From Phoronis australis (lineage: Eukaryota; Phoronida; Phoronidae): a stretch of DNA of 64,000 bases. Under the pieces are notes generated by a model. It saw nothing but the letters and a program-made list of their open reading frames with translations, was not told where the DNA came from and did not search any database. Location of the stretch: NCBI GenBank assembly GCA_002633005.1, contig NMRA01000004.1:1497245-1561244 (forward strand), read 5' to 3'. The translations under genes were made by a program, and so were the position numbers. Of this stretch, positions 23,233 to 32,504 are shown in pieces; position 1 is the first letter of the stretch, and each line of letters begins with the position of its first letter.

Positions 23233-26200
23233 CTACAATAAACAAGACCATTGCATTGCAATATTCGTCCTTAGATTTACAATGTTTTGTGTAATTCAAA
23301 TGCTGAATTTGGATCCTGTCTAAGTCAAGGACTACCAGAGGCCCTCCATAAAATTTCATATCAGTTATTGCAACTTGCACTTGAGTTTCATGCTGGACAA
23401 AAAGAAGGAAATTTTTTCGTGAAACTGCTGTTTAATCAACCATCACCAGACGTCGTCTTGGCAAACCCTTAATAGACTGACGCGGCTAGGATTTCGTGAA
23501 AGTGAAGCACCACAGTTTTCAAAGGTCGTTTTCCACGTAGGCCCTCAAATCGGCATGGCGACTGCATTTTTGTATCGTGCCCGCAAAAATGGACCCCCGG
23601 CCCACAAAATCTGCCTATGTAACAATGAGCATTCTGGTACGAAGAACAATGCTCGAGTGTCTCAAAACACAATGCCATCAAAATGACGATTAAATGTACA
23701 GGAAGACGATCTACGGATTAACCAAACTCATGAATTATTTTGTGAAAACGACATAGCAAGAACCTACCTTCTCCCATTGGCATCTCCAGCCACGCAAATG
23801 TGCGACGCACTGCTTCTTCACTTGCTAAAAGGAAAGGCACAATGTACGAAGGGGGATGAGGGGTGTCTCTAGAACTCACATACCGTCTCAGTATTACAAA
23901 ACACAGCTAGAGACCAATGCGTGCTTGACTCAGTATTTTTAAAATTCTCAAGGATTATCCTACTGGGGACTATATAAATACTTACCTTACTATTATCTGG
24001 TAACTGACCCGTGTTCTCTGAACTGCCCATTTTGATGGAAGGAAGTGATTGTGTATGAGTCAAGTCACCATCCGTATTAACCACTTGACCTTTCTTGGCA
24101 TCATAATGGCACTGGAAGTAGGAATAATGCGTGGCAAATTTTCAACACGTCAGTTACAAAAGCTAATGCAGAGACATGTATAGCAGGCTCGCACTCAACT
24201 ACCCATGAATAAAAGCTGCACGTACAGAACAAAAAACCAACACCAAATCTGGGCAATCGTGAAATTTCTGTGATTTTAGTCCATCAAACAGTTAACAAAA
24301 AAACACAATACACATACATTCAATTATGTCCATTATTTGGAAATGTCTTATTCGAAACAGACACACAAACGCATAAACGAACAACAGAACAAATTATGTA
24401 TTCATGGACCTCAGCAGTCCAAGTCATATCAATGCCAAAGAGAGAACAGTGAATTTGACCAAATGAATTGATTAACCCACAAAAATAAATGCAAACGCGA
24501 CTCGCTGGTCATATTAATAGAAACTCAAAATTGAACGGTTTTCTCGAAAGATTTTCTCCATGAGGCGTTTTTTATTTTGGTTGGGGGAGGCTCTCCAAAA
24601 CCCATTTATGAATTACGTACACGTACTACTAGTCAGCCAATATTGACGTTTTCTTTTATTAGCATTCTTGAAGAGGTGCAAAATACGATCACGTTCCATG
24701 GATTACAACGTATCCTGATGGCTTAACTTACCTCTGCTCGTTGCGGAACTTTCTCACTTTTAATTAGCGCCACGTTGAGTTTTTTCTTAAGGTGAGGAAC
24801 GTAGGGAACAGAAACTGCCCTCTTCGTTTTCGGCTATTGAACAAAAACAAAGGTAGAACTGGTGTCAGTTACAACATCATCAATAACACTTTGTTCGCTC
24901 CCCTTGTTTAGTTACATAATTATTAGCTCATCACTGCCAGGAAATAATTTGTACTAATTTTCTCAATAATTAACAGCTTTGGATAGATTCTCAGATACTT
25001 TATTGTTTTGCTAAATTCTGTGTGCAAATTATTTTTAAGCAACAATACAAGGACTATGTGAATTGTAGACCTCTTTTACGCGCTGTCATAATTAATGAGG
25101 TCTTTAAAACTTGAGAAGAGTCTTCATGCAATTTCCATTGCGTTGCTCATCTGTCTATTGTGACATTAAAACTAGAACAAACAAAAGCGCAATTACAAAC
25201 CATTACAATTTTTGTCGCCTTTTTGCAGATGGCAAGATTACGTAACACCGTTATGCAAGTTCTAACCTTTTCAGCAATGGCGTCATCAATGTTCATGCCT
25301 TTCTCCTTAATATCCGATAGCGTCATGACCTTTACACCAACATCCTGTCCTCCCCACAGGACAGATTGAACGTCTTGTGCCTAAGATAACACACGGTATG
25401 CTAACTTCTCTACATGATTCCCAATGATGGGAAGGGTTGCCTATCCACCTCGGGTATTTTTGTAGTCACAAATTATAATTTCAGGCTACACAAGTACCCA
25501 GACGCGCTGCCCCATTCTGTACAACTCGATCGAGTATTTTCATATTTGCATCATTATTTCCTCCCGTACGTGAAAATTATCTGCGCAGGTGCGAACTCGA
25601 CGGTCAATCATTCTCTAGTTTGAAAGTCATACCGACGACTTGGTGCTAATACCCCCGTCACACCGCAAGTGCGGTGCCACTGTGGTGGTTGTACGGCATG
25701 GTCTATGGGCGGTGCACCACAGGGGGGCGGGGGGATTTAACCCCCTTCCCACTTTTTTTCAGTGCTGCGCTGCCCATGCGCAGTACAACCGCCGTGCAAT
25801 CACCGAAAACGTAGACTGGCGACTTTGCGGCGATCTCGTGGCGGTTATACTGCGGTTATGTCGGTACTACCACGGGAGCACTGCGGGAACGATGGTACCA
25901 CTGCGGAGCCAGGGAGGAATTTCAAAAAATTGGCGATCTTACTCTGGTGCCACTGCGCTCCTACGGCGGTGCCGGCGGTGTTGTTGAGGTGCTTGTACGG
26001 CAATGGCGTTTCCATTGAGGTTGCACTGAGGTGCTTGCACGGTGCTACAGCGAGGCTATTTTGTAGTCAAAATGCTTCGGTTTTCTGCTCAAATTTCAGT
26101 GTTCTAAAAATCTTTAAACAGTTCAGATCAACAGTCAGTAATGAAAGCTCATTAGAATGACAGATAATTACAGCAGTTTGATCGTTATACAACAGTTTCT

Positions 26201-27407
26201 GTATGTGTGGTAACAGCAAGCAGAAGATAAGCAAGCAGTGATTGCCCTGAAGAAGAAGACGAGCAAGACGAAGAAGATGCTGGGTGAGAACTTGGCAGGG
26301 TGATGTGAGACGTGAGCAGTTTGGCCACTACAACCAGCTTATGGTCGAGCTCAGAAGAGAGGATCCAGCCTCGTTCCAGAATTTCCTCAGCTAGACTCAG
26401 CCCAAGATGTTTGATGAGCTACGCACCGCACTAATACCGCCATCCCCGCAGTGGCACCTCACTGGCCCCGCTGTGGTGACGCCAACACCGTTGTCCTGCC
26501 GCAAATGATCGCCGTGATACCGCCATCAATCCGCAGTGGTAACTCAATGGGATCGCCATGTCTTCAGTGACACCGCCGTCGTTCCGCCCTGGTTCCTCAG
26601 CACCGTGAAGAAAAACATGTGTGACGGGTAGGGGAAAACTGAACTAGTACTGGCGGGGTCACTACGGTGATGGCGGTTTTAACCAAAAACCGTAGTTGCT
26701 CCGGGTCTCTGGTGTGACGGGGGCTTAAGACTGAGGTCCGCACGAGCGCAGATAACGTTCACAAGATTGTGAAAATACCTTGGTGTTCCAGTTAAAAGCT
26801 GGCTAATACGGAGACTCTGGTCGTGATGGGACACAACGGGTCACAAAAACTATATGTAGTTTTGTCACTGTGTACGGACAGGCCTCCAGCCAAACCATCG
26901 GGGGAAGGGGCTCGTTTGAACCCCCCTTGGGTGCGCGCATGGGTTAACACAAGACCGGTAGTGGTGAACTTGACACAAGATTGAAGTGATTGGGTTCACG
27001 GCGAACACTTGGAAGAAGGCTTGACCATCTAAGCTTCTCATAAAAAACACGCACGTGTCTGGTAAAGCCCCCCTCCTGTAATGATGGGTCTCTTAGAAAG
27101 TATTCAGTGGAAAAAATCAAACCTGAGATGTTTCCCCTTCTACTTTCTCTTCTTGTGCAAACGCTTTTAACTTGACCGGAATTGGTGGAGTTAGTTTCGC
27201 ATATTCAATAATTTCTAAGTAATCCTTCAATGTTTTAATATCACTTGGTCTTCTGGCAATTTTTAAAGTTCTGCGAATGAGAAGCTCAAGTTTGTCGACG
27301 GCATTGTTCAATAGTTCGCACATCGTGTTAAGCAGGACCACCATTTTGAATAATTCGTACGCCTTTTCAAGTTTCTCGCCTTTAAAATTCGAATATTTCT
27401 TGAACAT
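22687..27407 (-). CDS. unknown six-exon gene, 409 aa predicted, all introns phase 0
   Basis: I do not recognise this protein. Exons (minus strand): 27407-27123, 25380-25267, 24833-24732, 24111-23986, 23824-23768, 23232-22687; each is bounded by AG/GT, and every junction keeps the frame in phase 0. Residues 1-95 are helical and hydrophobic/basic (YELFKMVVLLNTMCELLNNA; LLIRRTLKIARRPSDIKTL). Residues 96-167 contain DVGVKVMTLSDIKEKGMNID and a basic stretch; ~210-228 include QVKKQCVAHLRGWRCQWEK. The last exon starts KCGVAMKRFAEQALF and ends in a charged, Lys/Ser/Pro-rich tail (FSGLFKKKSPKSPEPK; KKIHKKRKHSKNRNK) that looks disordered and could act as a nuclear-localisation or membrane-binding basic patch. 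The first ATG (27405-27407) was chosen because the upstream open codons lack an ATG. An extra exon could hide in the first intron, although the phases close without one. Confidence 0.7.
23768..23824 (-). CDS. unknown gene, exon 5
   Basis: 57-nt microexon, 19 codons (QVKKQCVAHLRGWRCQWEK). Acceptor TTCCTTTTAG|, donor AAG|GTAGGT; phase 0. Rich in Trp and Cys, unlike the rest of the protein. Confidence 0.7.
23986..24111 (-). CDS. unknown gene, exon 4
   Basis: 126 nt, 42 codons (CHYDAKKGQVVNTDGDLTHT to QLPDNSK). Acceptor TTCCAG|, donor AAG|GTAAGT; phase 0. Confidence 0.75.
24732..24833 (-). CDS. unknown gene, exon 3
   Basis: 102 nt, 34 codons (PKTKRAVSVPYVPHLKKKLN to KVPQRAE). The acceptor is preceded by a T-rich tract and AATAG|; the donor GAG|GTAAGT is a consensus site. 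Phase 0. Confidence 0.75.
25267..25380 (-). CDS. unknown gene, exon 2
   Basis: 114 nt, 38 codons (AQDVQSVLWGGQDVGVKVMT to IDDAIAEK). The acceptor is CTTAG| and the donor AAG|GTTAG; phase 0 at both ends. Confidence 0.7.
25653..26725. mobile_element. PIF/Harbinger-like element relic in intron 1 of the unknown gene
   Basis: Terminal inverted repeats CCCCCGTCACACC (left) and GGTGTGACGGGGG (right) bound about 1.07 kb. The interior is unusually GC-rich with many GCGGTGCCACTG/CCGCAGTGG-like motifs. It contains a transposase N-terminal remnant (26305-26425). A TWA-type 3-bp duplication would be expected, but the flanks (CTAAT on the left, CTTAA on the right) do not give a clean one. Non-autonomous or decayed. 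Confidence 0.75.
26305..26425 (+). pseudogene. HARBI1-like transposase N-terminal remnant
   Basis: The frame from 26305 reads VRREQFGHYNQLMVELRRED, then PASFQNFLS, a TAG stop, then TQPKMFDELRTAL. This matches the conserved start of PIF/Harbinger nucleases (W-V-R...R..FG.Y..L..EL..ED...F.NF.R..P..F.EL). The in-frame stop and absence of the downstream DDE domain show it is dead. Confidence 0.7.
27123..27407 (-). CDS. unknown gene, exon 1
   Basis: Encodes residues 1-95 from ATG 27407 to ...GETSQ. The donor is CAG|GT at 27123/27122-27121, phase 0. The frame is open up to 27443 but without an earlier ATG. Confidence 0.7.
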
Positions 27408-27425
27408 TTTCTGTTGACGGTAACT

Positions 27426-27456
27426 ACCTCGCGAGGTATGCAAATCAATGACGTCA
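27426..27456 (-). promoter_or_regulatory. promoter cluster: CGCG palindrome, octamer, CRE
   Basis: Three classical sites lie within 31 bp just upstream of the unknown gene's ATG: the 12-bp palindrome ACCTCGCGAGGT (27426-27437), an octamer ATGCAAAT (27438-27445) and a full CRE TGACGTCA (27449-27456). CTCGCGAG resembles the BANP-type CGCG promoter motif. Such clustering at a 5' end supports the promoter position; factor identity is inference. Confidence 0.55.
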
Positions 27457-27920
27457 CAGTATTGTAATGAGTGCCCGGCAGCGTGATACGCTACGTAATA
27501 TGTTGGAACATTACGATTCTCTCAACGAGATTGCATGAGAAAATTGTAAGAGGAGGGTTATCCAATTCTGAGGTGTCATTGCTGAAGTTGACGTCCGAGC
27601 TCATTAGACTACCGTACATCTCAGTGAAAGGGTGTAGGAAAAGGCAAAAACTGAAACTTTGGCCAATTCCTCGAATGCGAGACAGTCGGCGGGATTCTTA
27701 CTTAGATTTTGTACAATGCTTCATCGCACTGTCGAAGATGAATAGCAAAAATCAATGAGGAAGACCCTCAAACGCAAAATAGATTTCATGTAAAATTGTG
27801 CGTAAAGTAACCTGATGTGTCAGTATTTATACAATGCAAATGAAAACAATGTATTACATAAATATTTACCTGAAGCCCTTGTCAATCTATGTCGTTTATT
27901 AGTTTGCATGGCAATAGTCT
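27457..27920. other. intergenic stretch, nothing recognised
   Basis: Upstream of the unknown gene's promoter cluster. A 95-codon frame (27471-27758, plus) has no recognisable domain and no splice support. Confidence 0.4.
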
Positions 27921-28335
27921 GAATGTGCACTACACGGGAAGTGCACTAGTCAGAAAATATATAAGGTTTCAGCTCCTGGGTGTACTTTTCATATTGTTTA
28001 ATACACAATACTTTGGTTGTTGGTCACAGTATCACAAACAACCGCCCAGCAGATACTAATTCACTTTAATAGGGTTTTCGGCGGGTCCAAAATTGGACTT
28101 CACTAGAGTAGGCCTATGCCTTGAGTAGTTACAGCCTGATATTCCAAAAAACTGTGCCGAACTCATTCATGAAGACCCAGTCAGTGAGTCTAAATGAATG
28201 CCGGCAATTTTGTATTTTAATGTTTTATGGCACATTTCCGCCCTATTAGTGCACCTCCGAACTAGTGCACCTTCGGACTAGTGCTCCTTCGGACTAGTGA
28301 ACCTTCGGACTAGTGAGATGCTCCCGTTTGTTATA
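27921..28335. mobile_element. fold-back element with 16-bp tandem repeats at its right end
   Basis: The left end contains CACGGGAAGTGCACTAGTC and the right end GACTAGTGAGATGCTCCCG, an approximate inverse. Four 16-bp units (TAGTGCACCTTCGGAC and variants) fill 28249-28314. Likely a short non-autonomous element; boundaries are approximate and no target duplication was confirmed. Confidence 0.5.
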
Positions 28336-29880
28336 CAACTTTGAATGCAATCATTCTTTCAGGATAAAAACTAGTTGAGGATAATGGTTATCTTTTAGAT
28401 AAACTTATTCTAACACTCAAACATAAGTAACAATTATTGACGGGAGCTGAACTCAAAGACTGCATGGCATTTGCATCCAAGAAACAAAATTTGGATCTAG
28501 ACAAAATTTTAGACAATCAACAAAAACTAACAGCTTCATACGCTCCAACTAGACATAACAGTTTTACAGATTAGTGCAAACACCGTGTGAGACAGTCTAC
28601 AACTGCATTACATTTTCCTTCTAATGTGTTTTATGTACAAATACCCCTGTAACATTAAGCTCCAATTTAACAGACGCCGTTTTTTAGGTTTTATTCAATT
28701 AAGAATACCATCGGTCTGTATAGACCAGCAAATGCTTTTGACCAGGCCATGGGGTCATAATGCTGACAGGACAATGTCAAGGCCCGTAGCTCTTTTTCAG
28801 TTTCGTTAGTACTTAGTGAACTTTTTACAAAATTATGTAGCAGGATGCACAGGAAAGTGACAAATGGTTTTTTTTTAAGTACTCAAGATGAATGTTGACA
28901 AGGTTCAGTCCTCCTCAGCAAATTTGTGAGTAGCAGAAAAAGGTCGGGAAAATTCTTATAGTTAAAACTACAGTTCGTGCACTAAAGTATTTAGCCAACA
29001 AACCACGAATTAAACCACAAAGGCCTATATCTTAGAGCCATTAACAACATCGAAACCATCAGCGACTCGAATGAAATGTTTATTGCGAGTTCGAAAATGG
29101 CGTTTGTAACATTGGCTGTGACAAGCGAGGATCCCCATAATGACGTCAGGTAATTTTCATAACACTAAAGCTTCTGTTAATGCTTAAATGGTGGCGGGTT
29201 CCTTCAAATGTCATGAATCTATAAAGAATGTGTGTAAGCTGATTTCAAATGTACTACTTTCCCGAACTCGTACAATGATGGATATCTCCGACCCATTGAG
29301 CCTTACGAACTCCAACGAGTAATGGGTTATGACCGCGACTGCTGAATCAAATTATGTCTTCCGTATCAGTTTACGTGAACCTTAATTCACAAATGTTTTT
29401 ACCAAATTGAACTTTGGTTTAACTTCAACCATGCTATAAACATTCCCACTAAATAAGATTGGCCCAAACCCCGCCTATCAGGGTAAAAGGTGGGGTTTGG
29501 CAGATTGAACTAGACCGTATTTATCCACCTTGGCTCAAGATCAAAGGGATCCCGCCAAGCTGCTCTATTCATCGAGTCACGAGCGAGGATAATTGACTTC
29601 GCTCGTGCAGATATGATCACCTGATTACATTCTAGCGAGGCAGACCGTACTTTTTATGGAGAGTGTTTCACATAGTTTTTAGTGTAATATTTGAAAAGAG
29701 GAGCGAAAACAAATATGAGAATTTGCAACACAGCAACACTCACGATTACTTTCATTTGGCGCGCACGAATACAAAAATATAGGACCCAAGTTATTTAGAT
29801 TTTGGAAAACATGCATTGCAATATTCAAAATACGTTTATTATGAATCATAGAAGCTGCAAAACGACGTTGTTTAATTTAC
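28336..29880. other. non-coding stretch, nothing recognised
   Basis: No exon of the aldo-keto reductase could be found here although its 5' half is expected upstream of 30709. No RNA gene or repeat boundary was seen. Confidence 0.45.
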
Positions 29881-30171
29881 GTAGCACTTAGGCGGGCCGC
29901 AGCCAAGCTGCCGGAGGCAGCACGGGCAGGCTCCGACGTACATGTAGCTCTTAGGGGGACCGCAGCCAAGCTGCCGGAGGCAGCGCGGGCAGGCTCCGAC
30001 GTAGCACTTAGGCGGGAAGAAGACAAGCTGCCGGAGGCAGCGAGGGCAGGCTCCGGCGTAGCAATTAGGCGGGCCGCAGCCAACCTGACGCAGGCAGCGC
30101 AGGCAGGCTCTGGCGTAGCACTGAGGCGGGCCGCAGACAAGCTGCCGCAGGCAGAGCTGGCAGGCTCCGGC
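29881..30171. repeat. 57-bp GC-rich minisatellite, five units
   Basis: The GTAGCACTTAGGCGGGCCGC...AAGCTGCCGGAGGCAGC...GCAGGCTCCG unit starts at 29881, 29944, 30001, 30058 and 30115 and ends at 30171. Spacings are 63, 57, 57 and 57; the first has a 6-bp insertion. The internal CTGCCGGAGGCAG is a perfect palindrome apart from its central base. Every length is a multiple of three, and the minus strand stays open with a 19-residue period (ATPEPARAASGSLAAARL-like). It is strikingly GC-rich against AT-rich surroundings. Confidence 0.9.
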
Positions 30172-30641
30172 GTAGCACAGGTCATGAAGTCACATCACTG
30201 ACCTAGCGAGCGAGGTAAAAATTGGAGTGTGCGCAGTATAAAAACGGTGAGTTCACGATTTTGGGAACTGAACGAGTGACTGCTCGAACAAAAAGTTCGA
30301 TAACGGAAGTATTTGTTCGAGTTGGAAGGAATTAAACACATCGCCAACCTCCTAAGGTGTCCCTCTATACGCAAAAGGTATTTATAACAACGTGACTTTC
30401 ATGCTTTAGCCAGTGCGAGGCTTAATTCGCCGAAAAGCTTCCGGCGTATGGAGCGCCCATAGGAGCTGCATCGCCTCTGGTTCGGGCCAACAGAGGCGAC
30501 GGTCATTGCCGACAGTAACCCGTGTTGTGAACTGCTGAACAGACTGCGTGCGAAACCGATGACGTCATTGGATAATTTCAATACCTCCGTCTGCCGTCAG
30601 GTGTCAGGTAACGCAACCGTAACGTGTCGTTATGGAGTAGC

Positions 30642-30698
30642 GTAGCACTTAGGCGGGCCTCAGCCAAGCTGCCGGAGGCAGCGCAGGCAGGCCCGGGC
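30642..30698. repeat. isolated sixth unit of the 57-bp minisatellite, abutting an exon
   Basis: One full unit (GTAGCACTTAGGCGGGCCTC to CCCGGGC) lies 470 bp from the array. It is followed at 30699 by the start of another unit, GTAGCACTAG, whose terminal AG (30707-30708) is the predicted splice acceptor of the aldo-keto reductase exon. Confidence 0.85.
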
Positions 30699-30708
30699 GT
30701 AGCACTAG

Positions 30709-31458
30709 AAACACATTATGTGGAGCATTGACGAAAGCCTGCGAAGACTTCAGACAGATTACGTTGATCTCTATCAAAGTCACGTGTGGGATCAGGCTAC
30801 CCCCCTCGAAGAGTTTGTCCGTACATTTGATGATCTTGTTCGCATCGGGAAGGTCCGCTACCTGGGAGCAAGTAATTACTGCGGATGGCAACTTCAGAAA
30901 CTTGTTGCTACATGTGACAAGATGGGGCTCAATCCCTTCATCAGCTTGCAAAGCCAATACAGTCTGTTATGTCGTGAAGTCGAGTATGAAATGATTGATG
31001 TTTGCCGTAACGAAGGTCTTGGCTTTTTAACGTGGAGCCCTCTGAGAAGCGGTTGGTTAAGTGGCAAGTTCCACCGTGGAATGGAAGCGCCTGCTTCAAA
31101 TTCGAGAATTGAACAGATGGAGACGAGGAAAACTAGTATTATGCCGTCTTTTGCGAAGCAAGGAAATGAACAGACCTGGAATTTACTTGATGTACTGGAA
31201 AAGATTGCCAAAGAATGCGGCAAGTCGGTAGCGCAAGTATCCCTCCGTTGGCTTCTGCAGAGAGATACGGTGGACTCTGTAATAATTGGCGCTCGCACGT
31301 TAGCACAGCTGGAGGATAACATGGGGGCCGGAAATGGTTGGGAGTTGTCCGACGAACAGATGAAAGTTCTGAATGACGCCTCAGATCCTGGCAAGCCGTA
31401 TCCTTACAACATGATACATATGATGAACGCCGGGCGTGGCGGTAAGCTGGGGCCATAA
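30709..31458 (+). CDS. aldo-keto reductase, 3' exon (C-terminal two-thirds)
   Basis: 249 codons: KHIMWSIDESLRRLQTDYVD continues the family's 'LSR+KHI..S...SL+RL..DYVDLY' block. Visible family features are the catalytic-type His in LYQSHVWD (~residues 22-29), the GKVRYLGASNY strand, QSQYSLLCREVE, LTWSPLRSGWLSGK, and the C-terminal cofactor-binding IIGARTLAQLEDNMG. NADPH-dependent carbonyl reductase of the YajO/Kv-beta-like branch; substrate unknown; probably cytosolic. The catalytic Asp, Tyr and Lys of the N-terminal half would lie on upstream exons that I cannot find in this window. The open frame extends upstream of the internal ATG (30718) to an AG at 30707-30708, so the exon start is set there; the acceptor lacks a pyrimidine tract. 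It could be an intact last exon of a longer gene or a 5'-truncated copy. Confidence 0.8.
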   Translation, partial: KHIMWSIDESLRRLQTDYVDLYQSHVWDQATPLEEFVRTFDDLVRIGKVRYLGASNYCGWQLQKLVATCDKMGLNPFISLQSQYSLLCREVEYEMIDVCRNEGLGFLTWSPLRSGWLSGKFHRGMEAPASNSRIEQMETRKTSIMPSFAKQGNEQTWNLLDVLEKIAKECGKSVAQVSLRWLLQRDTVDSVIIGARTLAQLEDNMGAGNGWELSDEQMKVLNDASDPGKPYPYNMIHMMNAGRGGKLGP

Positions 31459-31700
31459 GGAATGAACCATTGTCAGAGCATGGCGACGAGGTGATCCCGC
31501 ACCTGGCAAACGACTCAGATTTTGAAGAACGAAAGTATATTGCGTAGTACTGCTAGAAACTAAAAACATTAAGGAAGTGAAAAAATCGCACCAACTAATC
31601 TTCCCTTGTTAATGGGCAATGCGTTTAATTTGATTTAAATACTTAATTCTTTTTTAATATACTCTTTTTGAATTGAAACCACTAATCTTGTTCCTTAGTC

Positions 31701-31706
31701 AATAAA
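31701..31706 (+). terminator. polyadenylation signal of the aldo-keto reductase
   Basis: AATAAA 243 bp after the stop codon, followed by a T/G-rich tract (TTGCTCTTGTTGTCATT). This suits a cleavage and polyadenylation site. Confidence 0.55.
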
Positions 31707-31828
31707 CATTGCTCTTGTTGTCATTCGAATTGCGAGTACCCGGCCTCCGAACTGAATATTATCAATAACTTGAGAGTTATTTCAGAAAAGCATAAATCGT
31801 CCAGTGTACTTAGCTGTGTGATCGGATG

Positions 31829-32106
31829 CAGTGGTGGATCTAGGAAAGGGGGGGAGGGGCAACATGTTGCCTCGGGGAATTGGGCAAAGGAAGTCCGGCA
31901 GTTGCGAGGGCCGGGGATGTCGACCTCCTGTTTAGAAAATCTATCGGTGGACGAAAAAAAACACAATTCCGTTACCGATCATAGTTACTGAACTCAACAT
32001 TTCTCACGCACGCTTGACGCTGCTGTTGCTTCATTTTCCTTGCGGCAGCTAAGGAGGGAGGGGGGCAGGCCGCTTGGGCGCCCCCTCCCCCTTAAATCCG
32101 CTTATG
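31829..32106. mobile_element. 278-bp MITE with CAGTGGTGGATCT-type termini
   Basis: The left end is CAGTGGTGGATCTAGGAAAG followed by a G-run. The right end reads (reverse complement) CATAAGCGGATTTAAGGGG. GGATG is present immediately outside both ends (31824-31828 and 32107-32111), which may be a 5-bp target duplication or chance. Related termini occur at 35879 and 37980. No coding capacity. Confidence 0.65.
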
Positions 32107-32504
32107 GGATGGTATAGATTTTCCCAACCTCAACCTTCAACTAAGTTCAGTAAAGTATCATTAATTCTTTCCAAGTAAGTTATTACATAACAGAAACAAG
32201 TCCATACAGACATGTATTAACTGCTGTAACTAGTACACCTAGAGCTGACTGAGGCACATTCATACGTTTCACACACACGCACACACGAAACCTGTTTATA
32301 TTGTACACTAAATACTGTGCTAGAATATGGTTGTAAAGATTTGCCATTCGTTTTCAAAATAGTCTAAGCATTCATTTTTTGTGAAAATATATTTAAGCTT
32401 TTTCAGATAATGAGCCAATTCAATTTTGAAGACTACGATGGAATTTACCTAGCTGCGCAATCGGCGGTAGAAGATGTGTCCTCCCACTAAATTCAAACAT
32501 AACA

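Noticed and set aside
22694-23323. 209-codon plus-strand frame
   Set aside because: Antisense shadow of the terminal exon of the minus-strand gene; that exon has a good acceptor, phase continuity and AATAAA signals, the plus frame has none.
25640-26160. Host gene frames of 115 and 132 codons
   Set aside because: They lie in the GC-rich interior of the PIF/Harbinger element and show no protein family features.
30894-31394. 166-codon minus-strand frame
   Set aside because: Antisense to the aldo-keto reductase exon, whose sense translation matches the family over its whole length.
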